Assembly (NCBI RefSeq): GCF_036688685.1
Contig: NZ_JAQQPS010000020.1
Span: 1 to 64,000, forward strand
Direction: 5' to 3'
From: JALYUM01 sp036688685
Lineage (GTDB): Bacteria > Pseudomonadota > Gammaproteobacteria > Burkholderiales > Burkholderiaceae_D
Length of the DNA stretch: 64,000 nt
Below, piece after piece: positions 19,967 to 28,414 of the stretch (its first letter is position 1; every line of letters begins with the position of its first letter). The notes beneath the pieces are model-generated. The model was given only the letters and a program-made list of their open reading frames with translations, ran no database searches and was not told the DNA's origin. Position numbers and translations under genes: made by a program.

Positions 19967-21255
19967 CGGTCGCCACGCCCCTGCCGACCGTGACGGTGCC
20001 GGTCAACAAGGCTTCGACGGTCCTGTTCGCCAGTCTGATCGGCACGACCATCGAGTTTTTCGATTTCTATATTTACGCGAATGCCGCCGTGCTGGTGTTC
20101 CCGCGCCTGTTCTTCCCGAGCGGCGATGCATCGGCCGCGATGCTGCAGTCGCTCGCCACCTTCGCCATCGCCTTCATTGCGCGTCCGATCGGCTCGGCCG
20201 TGTTCGGCCACTTCGGCGACCGCATCGGGCGCAAGGCCACGCTGGTCGCGGCGCTGCTGACGATGGGCGTCTCGACGGTGCTGATCGGCTGCCTGCCGAC
20301 CTACGCCAGCATCGGCACCTGGGCGCCGCTGTTGCTTGCCTTGTGCCGCTTCGGCCAGGGCCTGGGCCTGGGTGGCGAATGGGGCGGGGCGGTGCTGCTG
20401 GCAACCGAAAATGCGCCACCGGGCAAGCGCGCCTGGTACGGCATGTTCCCGCAACTGGGCGCACCGATCGGCTTTTTTCTCGCCGGCGGCTCGTTCCTGC
20501 TGCTCTCAACCTACCTGTCGGACGCCGAGTTTTTCTCGTACGGCTGGCGCATTCCGTTCCTGGCCTCGACCGTGCTGGTGGCGATCGGCCTGTACATCCG
20601 CTTGAAACTGACGGAGACGCCGGCCTTCCAGAACGTCATCGACCGCAACGAGCGCGTCAAGGTGCCGGTCGTCACCGTGCTGCGCGATCATGGCGGCATG
20701 CTGTTCATGGGCACCGTGGCGGCGATCGCCACCTTCGCCGTGTTCTATTTGATGACCGTGTTTGCGCTCAGCTGGGGCACCACGGCGCTGCATTACTCGC
20801 GCCCGGAATTTTTGAAGCTGCAACTGCTGTCGGTGGTGTTCTTCGGCCTGACCATTCCGCTGTCGGCGCTGCTGGCCGATAAATACGGCCAGCGCGGCAC
20901 CATGATCGGCATTAACGCGGTCATCGCGCTGTACGGCTTCGCCCTGGCGCCGCTGTTCGGCTCCGGCGATATTGTGCAGGTAGGGCTGTTCATGTGCGTC
21001 GGCATGGGGCTGATGGGCATGACCTACGGGCCGCTTGGCACCTTGCTGTCGGAGCTGTTTCCGGCGGCGGTGCGCTACACCGGCGCGTCGCTGACGTTCA
21101 ACCTGGCCGGCATTCTCGGGGCCTCGGTGGCGCCGCTGATTGCCACCTCGCTGGCCAAATCATACGGTCTGGGGGCGGTGGGGTGGTACTTGAGCGGGGT
21201 GTCGCTGCTGTCGCTGGTCGCGCTGATTTTTACGCGCTCGCACAAGGCTGCGTGA
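19963..21255 (+). CDS. MFS transporter of the metabolite:H+ symporter family
   Basis: 430 residues with 12 helices and all MHS marks: LFASLIGTTIEFFDFYIYANA, AFIARPIGSAVFGHFGDRIGRKATL, RFGQGLGLGGEWGGAVLL, and LADKYGQRG in the second half. Expected to import a carboxylate, betaine or aromatic acid with protons; no catabolic gene is adjacent to tell which. The start at 19963 overlaps the thioredoxin stop. A large upstream extension of the frame is not real. Confidence 0.92.
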   Translation: MTVATPLPTVTVPVNKASTVLFASLIGTTIEFFDFYIYANAAVLVFPRLFFPSGDASAAMLQSLATFAIAFIARPIGSAVFGHFGDRIGRKATLVAALLTMGVSTVLIGCLPTYASIGTWAPLLLALCRFGQGLGLGGEWGGAVLLATENAPPGKRAWYGMFPQLGAPIGFFLAGGSFLLLSTYLSDAEFFSYGWRIPFLASTVLVAIGLYIRLKLTETPAFQNVIDRNERVKVPVVTVLRDHGGMLFMGTVAAIATFAVFYLMTVFALSWGTTALHYSRPEFLKLQLLSVVFFGLTIPLSALLADKYGQRGTMIGINAVIALYGFALAPLFGSGDIVQVGLFMCVGMGLMGMTYGPLGTLLSELFPAAVRYTGASLTFNLAGILGASVAPLIATSLAKSYGLGAVGWYLSGVSLLSLVALIFTRSHKAA

Positions 21256-21261
21256 TGAACC

Positions 21262-21291
21262 AGGTCATCCCCGCCGCGGCGGGGATGACCT
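21262..21291. terminator. Perfect palindrome between convergent genes
   Basis: A 30-base perfect palindrome, arms AGGTCATCCCCGCC at 21262-21275 and complement at 21278-21291. Sits between the transporter stop and the last codon of the convergent DUF481 gene. Resembles REP-like GTCATCCCCGC elements and would act as a bidirectional terminator stem. Confidence 0.55.
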
Positions 21292-22097
21292 CAGAATGAG
21301 TAGACCAGCGTTACCGAGGTCTGCGTATCGGTATTTTTTTTGTCGACCGGGACATTCGTGTCGCTGCGGGCACTGAACGCGGCCTTCATCTGCATGGTGT
21401 CGTTGATCTTGGTACTGAGCGACGACTCGGCCATCGAGTGCACATTCGAGGTGCCGCGTTCGACGCTGACGGTCTGCGCGAACTGCGCCGAATCGCTCAA
21501 CTGCCAGCGCAGTGCGGCAGCGCCGTGCACGGTCACGCCTTTCTCGCCTTCGCCGGCGGCGCGCTGGCCACTGAAGTAGCCCGGCCCGATTTCCACGTCG
21601 AGCGCCTTGCCGTCCGCTTTGTACCATTGCGAACTGTGGCCGACGGCCAGCGTGGTGAAGCGCGTGTAGGCGCCGAACTTGTCGTCCACGTGCGAGCCGT
21701 AGACGAACAGCTTGCTGCCTTCCTTCATCAGTTTCAGGGCCGAGCGGGCCGACACGGCGTAGCGCTCGGCGGCGCGTTCGCGCTCACGGCTGCCGTCTGC
21801 TTGCGTGATTTCGTCTTCCTTGAAGTAGCCGGCGAAGGTGTAGCGGTTGCTCCAGTCTTCCAGTTCCTGCTGGGCGTCGACCCTGCCGGTGATCGAGGTG
21901 CCGGCGGTGTTGCCGGAGGTGGAGATGGCGCCCAGTTCGGCGGACGTCGACCAGCTGCCTTCCGGGATTTTTTTCAGTGGACCCGTTGGGACATCGCCGC
22001 GCAACCATGCGGATTCGGGGACGGGGGAGAAGTCGTCGGCGCTGGCAGCGCCGTGTGCGCTGGCAAGCACCAGCGCGGACAATGCGAAAAATTTCAT
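21291..22097 (-). CDS. DUF481-family outer-membrane protein
   Basis: 268 residues. Signal peptide 1-20 (FFALSALVLASAHGAASA), then a salt-induced YdiY-type barrel: WSTSAELGAISTSGNTAGTS, alternating strand patterns such as NRYTFAGYFKED, and the terminal aromatic SVTLVYSF for BAM recognition. Probably an outer-membrane beta-barrel of unknown role, sometimes linked to osmotic stress. ATG 22097 is chosen because the signal peptide begins there. The first strand motif (GNTAGTSITG) is classical for the family. Confidence 0.87.
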   Translation of the reverse strand: MKFFALSALVLASAHGAASADDFSPVPESAWLRGDVPTGPLKKIPEGSWSTSAELGAISTSGNTAGTSITGRVDAQQELEDWSNRYTFAGYFKEDEITQADGSRERERAAERYAVSARSALKLMKEGSKLFVYGSHVDDKFGAYTRFTTLAVGHSSQWYKADGKALDVEIGPGYFSGQRAAGEGEKGVTVHGAAALRWQLSDSAQFAQTVSVERGTSNVHSMAESSLSTKINDTMQMKAAFSARSDTNVPVDKKNTDTQTSVTLVYSF

Positions 22098-22155
22098 GGG
22101 CTTTGACGAATAGCGCCAGGTCGGAATTGGCCCCTGGCTGGACCGCCATTGTAAC

Positions 22156-23460
22156 TTACGCCCCAATCCAGGCGAATTTGAACAGGAACAGGGCCGCGAT
22201 GACCCAGATGATCGGCGCCACCTGGCGCGCGCGCCCGGTCGTGAGTTTCAGCGCCGCGTAGGTGATGAAGCCAAAGGCGATGCCCTCGGCGATCGAATAC
22301 GTGAACGGGATCACCAGCGCGGTGATGGCGGCGGGGATGCTTTCGGTGCTGTCGTCCCAGTCGATTTCGCCCAGTTCGCGCAGCATCAGGCAGGCCACGA
22401 ACAGCAGCGCCGGCGCGGTGGCATAGGCCGGCACCACGCTCGCCAGCGGCGCGATGAACAGGCAGGCCAGAAACAGCACGGCGACGGTCACCGCGGTCAA
22501 GCCGGTGCGTCCGCCGGCTTGCACGCCGGCGGCGCTTTCGATATACGCGGTGGTGCTCGAGGTGCCCAGCACCGAGCCGGCGACGATGGCGGCGCTGTCG
22601 GCCAGCAGTGCGCGATTCAGGCGGTCCATCTTGCCTTCGACCAGCAAGCCGGCGCGGCTGGCCACGCCCATCAGCGTGCCGGTGGCGTCGAACAGTTCAA
22701 CCAGGAAGAACACCAGCACCACGTTCAGGATGCCAGCGGTGCCGTGGCCAGTGAGCGCGCCGCGCAGATCGAGCTGCAGGAAGGTCGGCGCGAGCGAGGG
22801 CGGCAGCGCAAAGATGCCGACGAAATGGTTGCCACCGAAGAAAAAACTCAGGATGGTGACGGCCAGGATGCCGATCAGGATCGCACCGCGCACACGTAGT
22901 TTGTCGAGCGTGACAACCAGGATAAAACCGCAGATGGCCATCAGCGCGGGCGGCTGGTGCAAGTCGCCGGCGCTGACCATGGTGTCCTTGTTGGCCACCA
23001 CCAGGCCTGCGCCCTTGAGCGCAATGAGCGCCAGGAACAGGCCGATGCCCACCGTGATGGCGGTGCGCAGGGAGGCAGGAATGCCATTCACAATCAGTGC
23101 ACGCAGGCCGCACAGGGTGACGATGATAAACAGGCAGCCGGAAATGAACACGGCGCCGAGCGCCTGCTGCCACGGCACCCCCATGCCCAGCACCACGGCA
23201 AAGGCGAAATAGGCGTTCAGGCCCATGCCTGGCGCCATCGCAATCGGGTAGTTGGCGTACAGGCCCATGATGCCGCTGCCGAGCGCGGCGACCAGGCAGG
23301 TGGCGACGAACACGGCGTCCTTCGGCATGCCCGCCGCGCCCAGGATGGTTGGATTGACGAACAGGATGTAGGCCATCGTCAGAAAGGTCGTCAGGCCCGC
23401 CACCAGTTCGGTGCGGACCGTGGTGCCGTGCTGGGGCAGCTGAAAAAAGTTGGCGAGCAT
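22156..23460 (-). CDS. NCS2-family purine permease (AzgA/PbuG type)
   Basis: 434 residues. The N-terminus TTVRTELVAGLTTFLTMAYILFVNPTIL and the motif ALGSGIMGLYANYPIAMAPGMGLNAYFAF are typical of hypoxanthine/guanine/adenine:H+ permeases, as is GTSSTTAYIESAAGVQAGGRTGLTAV. Inner-membrane protein with 14 segments. The start at 23460 has AGGTGG upstream; a longer frame to 23520 lacks homology. Divergent from the DUF2863-like gene. Confidence 0.92.
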   Translation of the reverse strand: MLANFFQLPQHGTTVRTELVAGLTTFLTMAYILFVNPTILGAAGMPKDAVFVATCLVAALGSGIMGLYANYPIAMAPGMGLNAYFAFAVVLGMGVPWQQALGAVFISGCLFIIVTLCGLRALIVNGIPASLRTAITVGIGLFLALIALKGAGLVVANKDTMVSAGDLHQPPALMAICGFILVVTLDKLRVRGAILIGILAVTILSFFFGGNHFVGIFALPPSLAPTFLQLDLRGALTGHGTAGILNVVLVFFLVELFDATGTLMGVASRAGLLVEGKMDRLNRALLADSAAIVAGSVLGTSSTTAYIESAAGVQAGGRTGLTAVTVAVLFLACLFIAPLASVVPAYATAPALLFVACLMLRELGEIDWDDSTESIPAAITALVIPFTYSIAEGIAFGFITYAALKLTTGRARQVAPIIWVIAALFLFKFAWIGA

Positions 23461-23549
23461 GGCGTTCCACCTGGTTGAGTAGCCGAAGAATACCATTCCA
23501 GCGCCACGATTTGTTACCATGGCGACCTAATCCATCACCCGTGCCGCCC

Positions 23550-24734
23550 ATGCCTAAAAGTAAACCGCCCGTCCCGCGCAAATCACACACCGTTGCCGAG
23601 CCGGACATCGATGCGCTGGCCCAGGCGCTGGCCGACCTGGCACTGGCTGCCTTGAACGGCGCGACGGCGCCACTCGACGAGATGACCAAGTCGCTGCGCC
23701 AGGCGCTGCGCAAGAAGCAGGATGAAGTGCTGTATGGCGCCATCGAGCTGGCGCGCTTCACCGATCCGGATGCCTGCCGCCTGCTGCGCGGTGCCATCGA
23801 AGAAGCGGCGGCCACGCTGCAGGTGCGCAAGGAAGGCGCGCCCGAGCGCGAGGTGGACGCCTTCATGGTGCCGCTGTTCGTGCGCAGCCAGGGCGGCCTG
23901 GTCGAAAGCGAAGGCTTCCAGGACGATGCCGCATTTGGCGCCCTGATCGACAGTTTTGCCCAGGCCGGGCTGGAGAGCGCGCAAGCCAAAGTGGTGCTGA
24001 TGCGGCACGCCTACGATCTCGACGAAATCGACCGTATCGCGTTCGGTGACCTGCATGACATGCTGCGCGAAGCGGCCGCGTCGATGCTGGACAAGAAGAT
24101 CGCGCCCACGCCGGCCCTCGAGCGCAGCATGCATGGCTGGACCGGCCGCACTTTCGCCGCGCAGGACGATGCGATGGAACTGCGCTTCCTGCTGGGCTTT
24201 TCGCTGAAGCGCGCGGACGACCCGTTTTATGTGCCGCCGGCGGACGAGGCGGGCGCGGACGATTTCTTTGCCCAGCGCGCGGCGCGCTACCAGGCCTGGA
24301 CGGCCAGCGCGGCGCCGCTGGTGGCGCGTTGCCTGGCCAGCGCGCCGGACCGTTTGTCACTCGATTTTCTGTACCAGGATCTGTTTTTTGGCGCCAAGGA
24401 GCAGGGCGCGGCGGAACTGGCGATGCTCTCGACGCTGAGCGCGATCGATGCCGCGCTGGAAGGCGCCGGGCACGCTGCGGCGAGCGTGTCGGCGGTCACC
24501 GCGCCAATCGATGGCGGCGACGCCATCGTGCTGCGGGTGTGCTTGTATGCCGGTACCGGGGCGCCGTTCGCGACCGTCGACAAGGACGTGGACCTGTCGG
24601 CCGACCTGAGTGCCGAGATGGACGAGTTGTGCGATGCGCTCGCAGGGTTGGGACTGGCGCACTTGGCGCTGGCCGACGGGTTTGCCGAAGACGGCAGTGC
24701 GGTGGGGGCGGTGGCGTTCGAGCCGCCCGCGTAA
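23550..24734 (+). CDS. DUF2863-like protein of unknown function
   Basis: 394 residues, acidic, no signal peptide, no membrane segment. The N-terminal half is helical (DEMTKSLRQALRKKQDEVLYGAIELARF; LLRGAIEEAAATLQ). Its overall pattern recalls the beta-proteobacterial DUF2863 family, which I assign from memory with moderate certainty. ATG 23550 is chosen because the conserved part begins soon after; no clear ribosome site precedes it. Possibly leaderless from the promoter it shares with the divergent permease. Confidence 0.7.
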   Translation: MPKSKPPVPRKSHTVAEPDIDALAQALADLALAALNGATAPLDEMTKSLRQALRKKQDEVLYGAIELARFTDPDACRLLRGAIEEAAATLQVRKEGAPEREVDAFMVPLFVRSQGGLVESEGFQDDAAFGALIDSFAQAGLESAQAKVVLMRHAYDLDEIDRIAFGDLHDMLREAAASMLDKKIAPTPALERSMHGWTGRTFAAQDDAMELRFLLGFSLKRADDPFYVPPADEAGADDFFAQRAARYQAWTASAAPLVARCLASAPDRLSLDFLYQDLFFGAKEQGAAELAMLSTLSAIDAALEGAGHAAASVSAVTAPIDGGDAIVLRVCLYAGTGAPFATVDKDVDLSADLSAEMDELCDALAGLGLAHLALADGFAEDGSAVGAVAFEPPA

Positions 24735-24750
24735 CGCTGTGCAGCGCGGC

Positions 24751-24779
24751 GGCGCGGCATACCCGCATGGCGCCGCGCC
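24751..24779. terminator. GC-rich hairpin between convergent genes
   Basis: GGCGCGGC at 24751-24758 pairs with GCCGCGCC at 24772-24779 across a 13-base loop, between the DUF2863-like stop and the convergent KGG gene. No T-run follows, so this is a tentative terminator. Confidence 0.3.
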
Positions 24780-24785
24780 GTCAGC

Positions 24786-25202
24786 CTATTTTTTACTCGG
24801 TTGGCCGCTCATGTTTCCCTGGCCCATGCCGCTCTGCTCGTTGCCATCGTTCTTGTGGCTCATCTTGCCGGCTGCGCGCGCCTCTTGCGAAGTGAATTCG
24901 TGCGCGGTGCCGGCGGCGTGCGCGGCGCGGCCACCTTCTGCGGCAATCTCGCGCTGCTTGTCAGGGTCCATCGACGCAAAACCGCGCGCGCTGGTGTCGC
25001 TCTGGCTGCTGGCGGCGGGTTTGTCGCCCTGACTGCCGCGCTGATTGCCGCTCTGGTTACCGGGTTGGTTGGCGCTCTGGTTGCTGCCTTGATTGCTGCC
25101 CTGGCGCGGGTCCTGATTGCTGCCCTGATTGCCCTTGTTCAGGTCCTGGTTCTTGTCCTGGTTGGTACCCTGCTTCGGTGCCTGTTTATCGTTGCCAGCC
25201 AT
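24786..25202 (-). CDS. KGG-motif stress-type protein with repetitive Asn/Gln-rich head
   Basis: 138 residues, hydrophilic throughout. Residues 1-70 are built of imperfect GSNQ/GNQ units (NKGNQGSNQDPRQGSNQGSN). The C-terminal half has two KGG-like motifs (GFASMDPDKQREIAAEGGRAAH and FTSQEARAAGKMSHKN), as in Con-10/GsiB proteins made in stress. Intrinsically disordered, probably a protectant. AAGGAG sits 6 bases before the ATG. Monocistronic. Confidence 0.85.
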   Translation of the reverse strand: MAGNDKQAPKQGTNQDKNQDLNKGNQGSNQDPRQGSNQGSNQSANQPGNQSGNQRGSQGDKPAASSQSDTSARGFASMDPDKQREIAAEGGRAAHAAGTAHEFTSQEARAAGKMSHKNDGNEQSGMGQGNMSGQPSKK

Positions 25203-25514
25203 GATGCTCTCCTTGTATCGTTCATGAAATGTCTGCCAGCCGAAACCGGAAGAAGTTCATCCATCTTAGGTCGCGCACAGCCGGTGGGGGATAGGACAAA
25301 GTTGAGGGCCAATGTAGGAATAGTCCGTCAAACTTTATTTGCATAAACAGAGAAATCACCATCTATTGCTCAGTAAACTGAGCTTTAGTGCACGCAATCA
25401 TTGGCCTGATTGTATTTTGTTCAAACAAACTTTGGGTATCGATTTCGCGGTGCGCACAATTGACACCAGGAAGTACCGGGCATACATTGGTCATTTGAAA
25501 TCGAACTTGTCAGC
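25203..25514. other. Intergenic region between divergent KGG and Nudix genes
   Basis: 312 bases, lower in GC than its surroundings. It carries a small hairpin (GCTCAG, loop TAAA, CTGAGC at 25368-25383) and the Nudix promoter at 25460-25488. Nothing else recognisable; no reading frame with a ribosome site. Confidence 0.5.
25460..25488 (+). promoter_or_regulatory. Sigma-70 promoter of the Nudix gene
   Basis: -35 TTGACA at 25460-25465, 17-base spacer, -10 TACATT at 25483-25488. The start would fall near 25495, leaving a leader of about 20 bases before the ATG at 25515, which fits the lack of a Shine-Dalgarno. Confidence 0.6.
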
Positions 25515-25955
25515 ATGCGCGCCAAATCCCCTGTCAGACAAAGCGTTTCGTGCGGCACCCTGGTGGTCAACCCCGCGCGCGAGCTGCTGATCTGCCACGT
25601 CACCCACACCGCGCACTGGGACATCCCGAAAGGCATGCAGGACCCCGGCGAAACGACGCTCGAGGCCGCTATGCGCGAATTGCGCGAAGAGGCCGGTGCT
25701 GCGTTTCCGGCCCGCCGCTTCATCGACCTGGGCGGCTTCGAGTACCGCCGCGACAAGCGCTTGCACCTGTACCGCGTCGACGCCGGCCCTGACCTGGTGA
25801 CGCTCGAGTCGCTGGTCTGCACCAGCTTTTTTCCGCATCACATTACCGGCAAGATGATTCCGGAGACCGACGGCTTTCGCTGGGCCAACCGGGCCGACGT
25901 GGCCCGACTGTGCTGGCCGCGCATGGCGGCACTGCTGGGGACGCTGGACTGGTAG
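25515..25955 (+). CDS. Nudix hydrolase
   Basis: 146 residues with a complete Nudix box, Gly40 through Ala62 (GMQDPGETTLEAAMRELREE then AGA): G-x5-E-x7-REL-x-EE-x-G. Hydrolyses a nucleoside diphosphate linked to another group; WDIPKGMQDPGET recalls the Ap4A/dNTP-type (MutT-like) members. Cytoplasmic. Start ATG 25515 fits the box position. Substrate cannot be told from the sequence. Confidence 0.9.
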   Translation: MRAKSPVRQSVSCGTLVVNPARELLICHVTHTAHWDIPKGMQDPGETTLEAAMRELREEAGAAFPARRFIDLGGFEYRRDKRLHLYRVDAGPDLVTLESLVCTSFFPHHITGKMIPETDGFRWANRADVARLCWPRMAALLGTLDW

Positions 25956-26047
25956 CGCACCCGCCGCTCGGCTGACACGCGCAAGCGCGCTCCAGGCACG
26001 CTGCGAAGCCGCTAGAATCGCCTGACCGCGTTGCGCAAGGAGATCCG

Positions 26048-26872
26048 ATGCACACCGACTACGACGTTGCCACCATCATGGGTGGCCTGTACGGCGACGG
26101 TTTTATTGCCTGCAAGGGCGCGTTCGCGCGCGAGTGGGTCGCGCAGGTCGGTGCCGATATTGCCGTGCTGTTCGACGAAGCGCAGCGCCAGCCGGGCGGG
26201 GCGCTGGCACGCGGGCCGGCACGCTACTACGTCGAGATTCACCCCGAACGCCTGCAGGGCTTTGCCGATATCCTGGTTCACCCATGGTTCACGGCGGTGT
26301 GCCGCGCCATCCTCGGCCCGCATTACAAGGTGGTCGAAGTCGGCTTCGACGTGCCCGGCCCCGGCGCCATGCTGCAGCCCTGGCACCGCGATTTTGCGGC
26401 GCCGCCGGCCACCCTGGTCGGGCGCCGCCTCGATTCGCTGGCGTTCAACCTGACCACCGTCGATGTCACCGACCAGATGGGACCGCTCGAAATTGCCCCC
26501 GGCACGCAATGGGACGATTTCGCCGCCATGCAGGCGGGCAGCGACCCGATGTTTCCTGGCCGGTCGGCATGGCCGCGCTACGAAGCACGCAAGCAGCGCA
26601 AGATGCCGCAGATGGGGGATTTCTCGGCCCGCTCCGCCCTGACGGTGCACCGCGGCACGGCCAATCTGTCGAGCCAGTCGCGCCCGGTTCTGGTGGTCGG
26701 GGTGGATGCGCCAGACGGCGCCAATGCCGCGAAACACGACCTGCAACTGACGCGCGCCTGCCGAGATGCGCTGCCGCACGCGCTGCTGCAGCATCTGCAC
26801 TACCGCGTGGTCGATCGCTTGGAGCCAATCGTGCAGGCGCACACGATCGAAGGATTGCTGATGGGTGCTTAA
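26048..26872 (+). CDS. Phytanoyl-CoA dioxygenase (PhyH) family protein
   Basis: 274 residues. The 2-oxoglutarate/Fe(II) oxygenase triad is present: His113 and Asp115 in PWHRDF, His201 in TVHRGT, and Arg212 in SRPVLVVG for 2-oxoglutarate. An unknown small molecule is likely hydroxylated. A ribosome site (AAGGAG) is 6 bases before the ATG. Its end overlaps the convergent small gene by 4 bases. No cluster of a biosynthetic pathway surrounds it. Confidence 0.85.
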   Translation: MHTDYDVATIMGGLYGDGFIACKGAFAREWVAQVGADIAVLFDEAQRQPGGALARGPARYYVEIHPERLQGFADILVHPWFTAVCRAILGPHYKVVEVGFDVPGPGAMLQPWHRDFAAPPATLVGRRLDSLAFNLTTVDVTDQMGPLEIAPGTQWDDFAAMQAGSDPMFPGRSAWPRYEARKQRKMPQMGDFSARSALTVHRGTANLSSQSRPVLVVGVDAPDGANAAKHDLQLTRACRDALPHALLQHLHYRVVDRLEPIVQAHTIEGLLMGA

Positions 26873-27099
26873 ATTCCCGTCTGCGTCTTCTCTTCGATGC
26901 TCTGCGCCAGCGCCTCTGCCGCTGCCAGGTCGCTCACCTGGCCGACCTTGCGATTGCTGTTGGTTTGCTGGTCGAGGCTGACTTCTTCGGCGATCTCGAA
27001 GCGGCCGTCGTCGCCGCTGGTGTCGCCATCGGTCGCAAACAGATTCTCGGAACGGGTTTCCGGCGGCACTGCCGGCGCGCTGGTCTGGTCGATTGTCAT
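26869..27099 (-). CDS. Small acidic hypothetical protein (76 aa)
   Basis: 76 residues, acidic and polar (DGDTSGDDGRFEIAEEVSLDQQ), with a helical end (AAAEALAQSIEEKTQ) and no hydrophobic segment. ATG 27099 is preceded by AGGAG at 6 bases, a strong argument that it is translated. It lies among other small stress-type proteins. Family not recognised. Confidence 0.65.
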   Translation of the reverse strand: MTIDQTSAPAVPPETRSENLFATDGDTSGDDGRFEIAEEVSLDQQTNSNRKVGQVSDLAAAEALAQSIEEKTQTGI

Positions 27100-27331
27100 G
27101 CTGCACTCCTGATGGTTGATGATGGGCCGATTATGGCGTTGCAGCTGTCCGGACGTGCGCACGCTTGGCCATGTAGGCCTGCGCCGACTGTCGCATTGGC
27201 ACCTGTCCGACGACAATATTTACGGAAGTCAATGGTGTGCACGACGTCAATTATTAGGCGTATGGTGATTGGCATCGCAGTGGTCAGCCCTTTGCCTACG
27301 CGACCCCACTATCATTATCAGGAGATCGATC

Positions 27332-28363
27332 ATGCAACACACTCTCGTAGCCGTTTTTGACAACCGTAACGACGCGCAACAGGCCATGGACGAACTGCTG
27401 GCATCTAGCTTTACCAGCACCAACGTTCGTCTCTCGCAAGGCGATACCACCGGCGCCATTGGCGACACGACGGCCGCGCCGGTGGCCACCCCTGACGATG
27501 ATTCGTTCGCCACCAGCATCCGCAATTTTTTCAGCGACATTTTCGGATCCGACGACAGTGTCAATGCCAAGCGCTATGCCAGCGCCGTGACCAGCGGCCA
27601 GTACGTGTTGACGGTCGGTCCGGTCAGCGAGCCTGAGGTCGAGCGTGCCGCCGACATCGTTGAGCGCTTCGGCCCGGTCGACATCGATGAAGAAAGCAGC
27701 GGCGCCGAATATGGCAGCGTGGCCGGCGGCCTTGGTGCCGACCAGATCATGCGCCGCGACAGCGCCTCCATGCAGGGCGGCCAGTCGCAATCGCTGTCGT
27801 TCCAGAGCGACGACCGCGCCCCGTTCCAGCAAGGGAACCTGAACGATCCGGTGCCAATGGGCGGCACCTACCAGGAACCGATGGAGAGCGGTCAGCGCCT
27901 GTCGTCGACTGGCGGCATGAGCATGCAAGATGGAACCCAGCAAGGCTCCATGCAGCGTGCCGACCTGAACAGCGGCAGCGGGTTGGCGCCAACCGAAATC
28001 AAGCGTCCTGGCGTGCGCGTGTTCGCGCGCGATCCAGGCGACCTGGGCAACACGGGCATTCGCACCAGCGGCGGCATCGGCAGCCTGGGTGCCGATGCGC
28101 TGCAGCAGAGCGACAACGACAGCGCCTTCCGCTCGCACTGGAGTAGCAACTACGACACCGCCGGCGGCAGTTACGATGAGTATGCGCCGGCCTACGGCTA
28201 TGGATCGCAACTGGCTTCCGACGACAAATATCGCGGCCGCTCGTGGGATGACGCCGAGTCCGACATCCGTTCAGATTGGGAAAGCCGGAATGCCGGCACC
28301 ACCTCGACATGGGACAAAATGAAAGCGGCCGTGCGTCATGGCTGGGAGCGCATGACGGCGTAA
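27332..28363 (+). CDS. YflT-like general stress protein, long form
   Basis: 343 residues. The first 105 follow the heat-induced YflT/GS17M fold (LVAVFDNRNDAQQAMDELLASSFTSTNVRLSQGD ... VLTVGPVSEPEVERAADIVERFGPVDID). The rest is Gln/Ser/Gly-rich and probably disordered. It ends in SDWESRNAGTTSTWDKMKAA and HGWERMTA, a short helical motif common at the end of such proteins. ATG 27332 has AGGAG 7 bases upstream. Likely a cytoplasmic stress protectant. Confidence 0.72.
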   Translation: MQHTLVAVFDNRNDAQQAMDELLASSFTSTNVRLSQGDTTGAIGDTTAAPVATPDDDSFATSIRNFFSDIFGSDDSVNAKRYASAVTSGQYVLTVGPVSEPEVERAADIVERFGPVDIDEESSGAEYGSVAGGLGADQIMRRDSASMQGGQSQSLSFQSDDRAPFQQGNLNDPVPMGGTYQEPMESGQRLSSTGGMSMQDGTQQGSMQRADLNSGSGLAPTEIKRPGVRVFARDPGDLGNTGIRTSGGIGSLGADALQQSDNDSAFRSHWSSNYDTAGGSYDEYAPAYGYGSQLASDDKYRGRSWDDAESDIRSDWESRNAGTTSTWDKMKAAVRHGWERMTA

Positions 28364-28384
28364 TCTGGTGCCCCGCAGTCCTCG

Positions 28385-28409
28385 AAACGCCCGTTCCGAC
28401 GGGCGTTTT
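28385..28409 (+). terminator. Rho-independent terminator after the YflT-like gene
   Basis: 10-bp stem AAACGCCCGT (28385-28394) with loop TCCG and complement 28399-28408 ending in TTTT. The A-rich left side means it can also stop transcripts from the convergent diguanylate cyclase gene. Confidence 0.85.
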
Positions 28410-28414
28410 GTGGT

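Noticed and set aside
24786..25202. GSNQ-like repeats as a CRISPR or satellite array
   Set aside because: The repeats are coding, in frame and imperfect, inside a gene with a strong ribosome site and KGG motifs.
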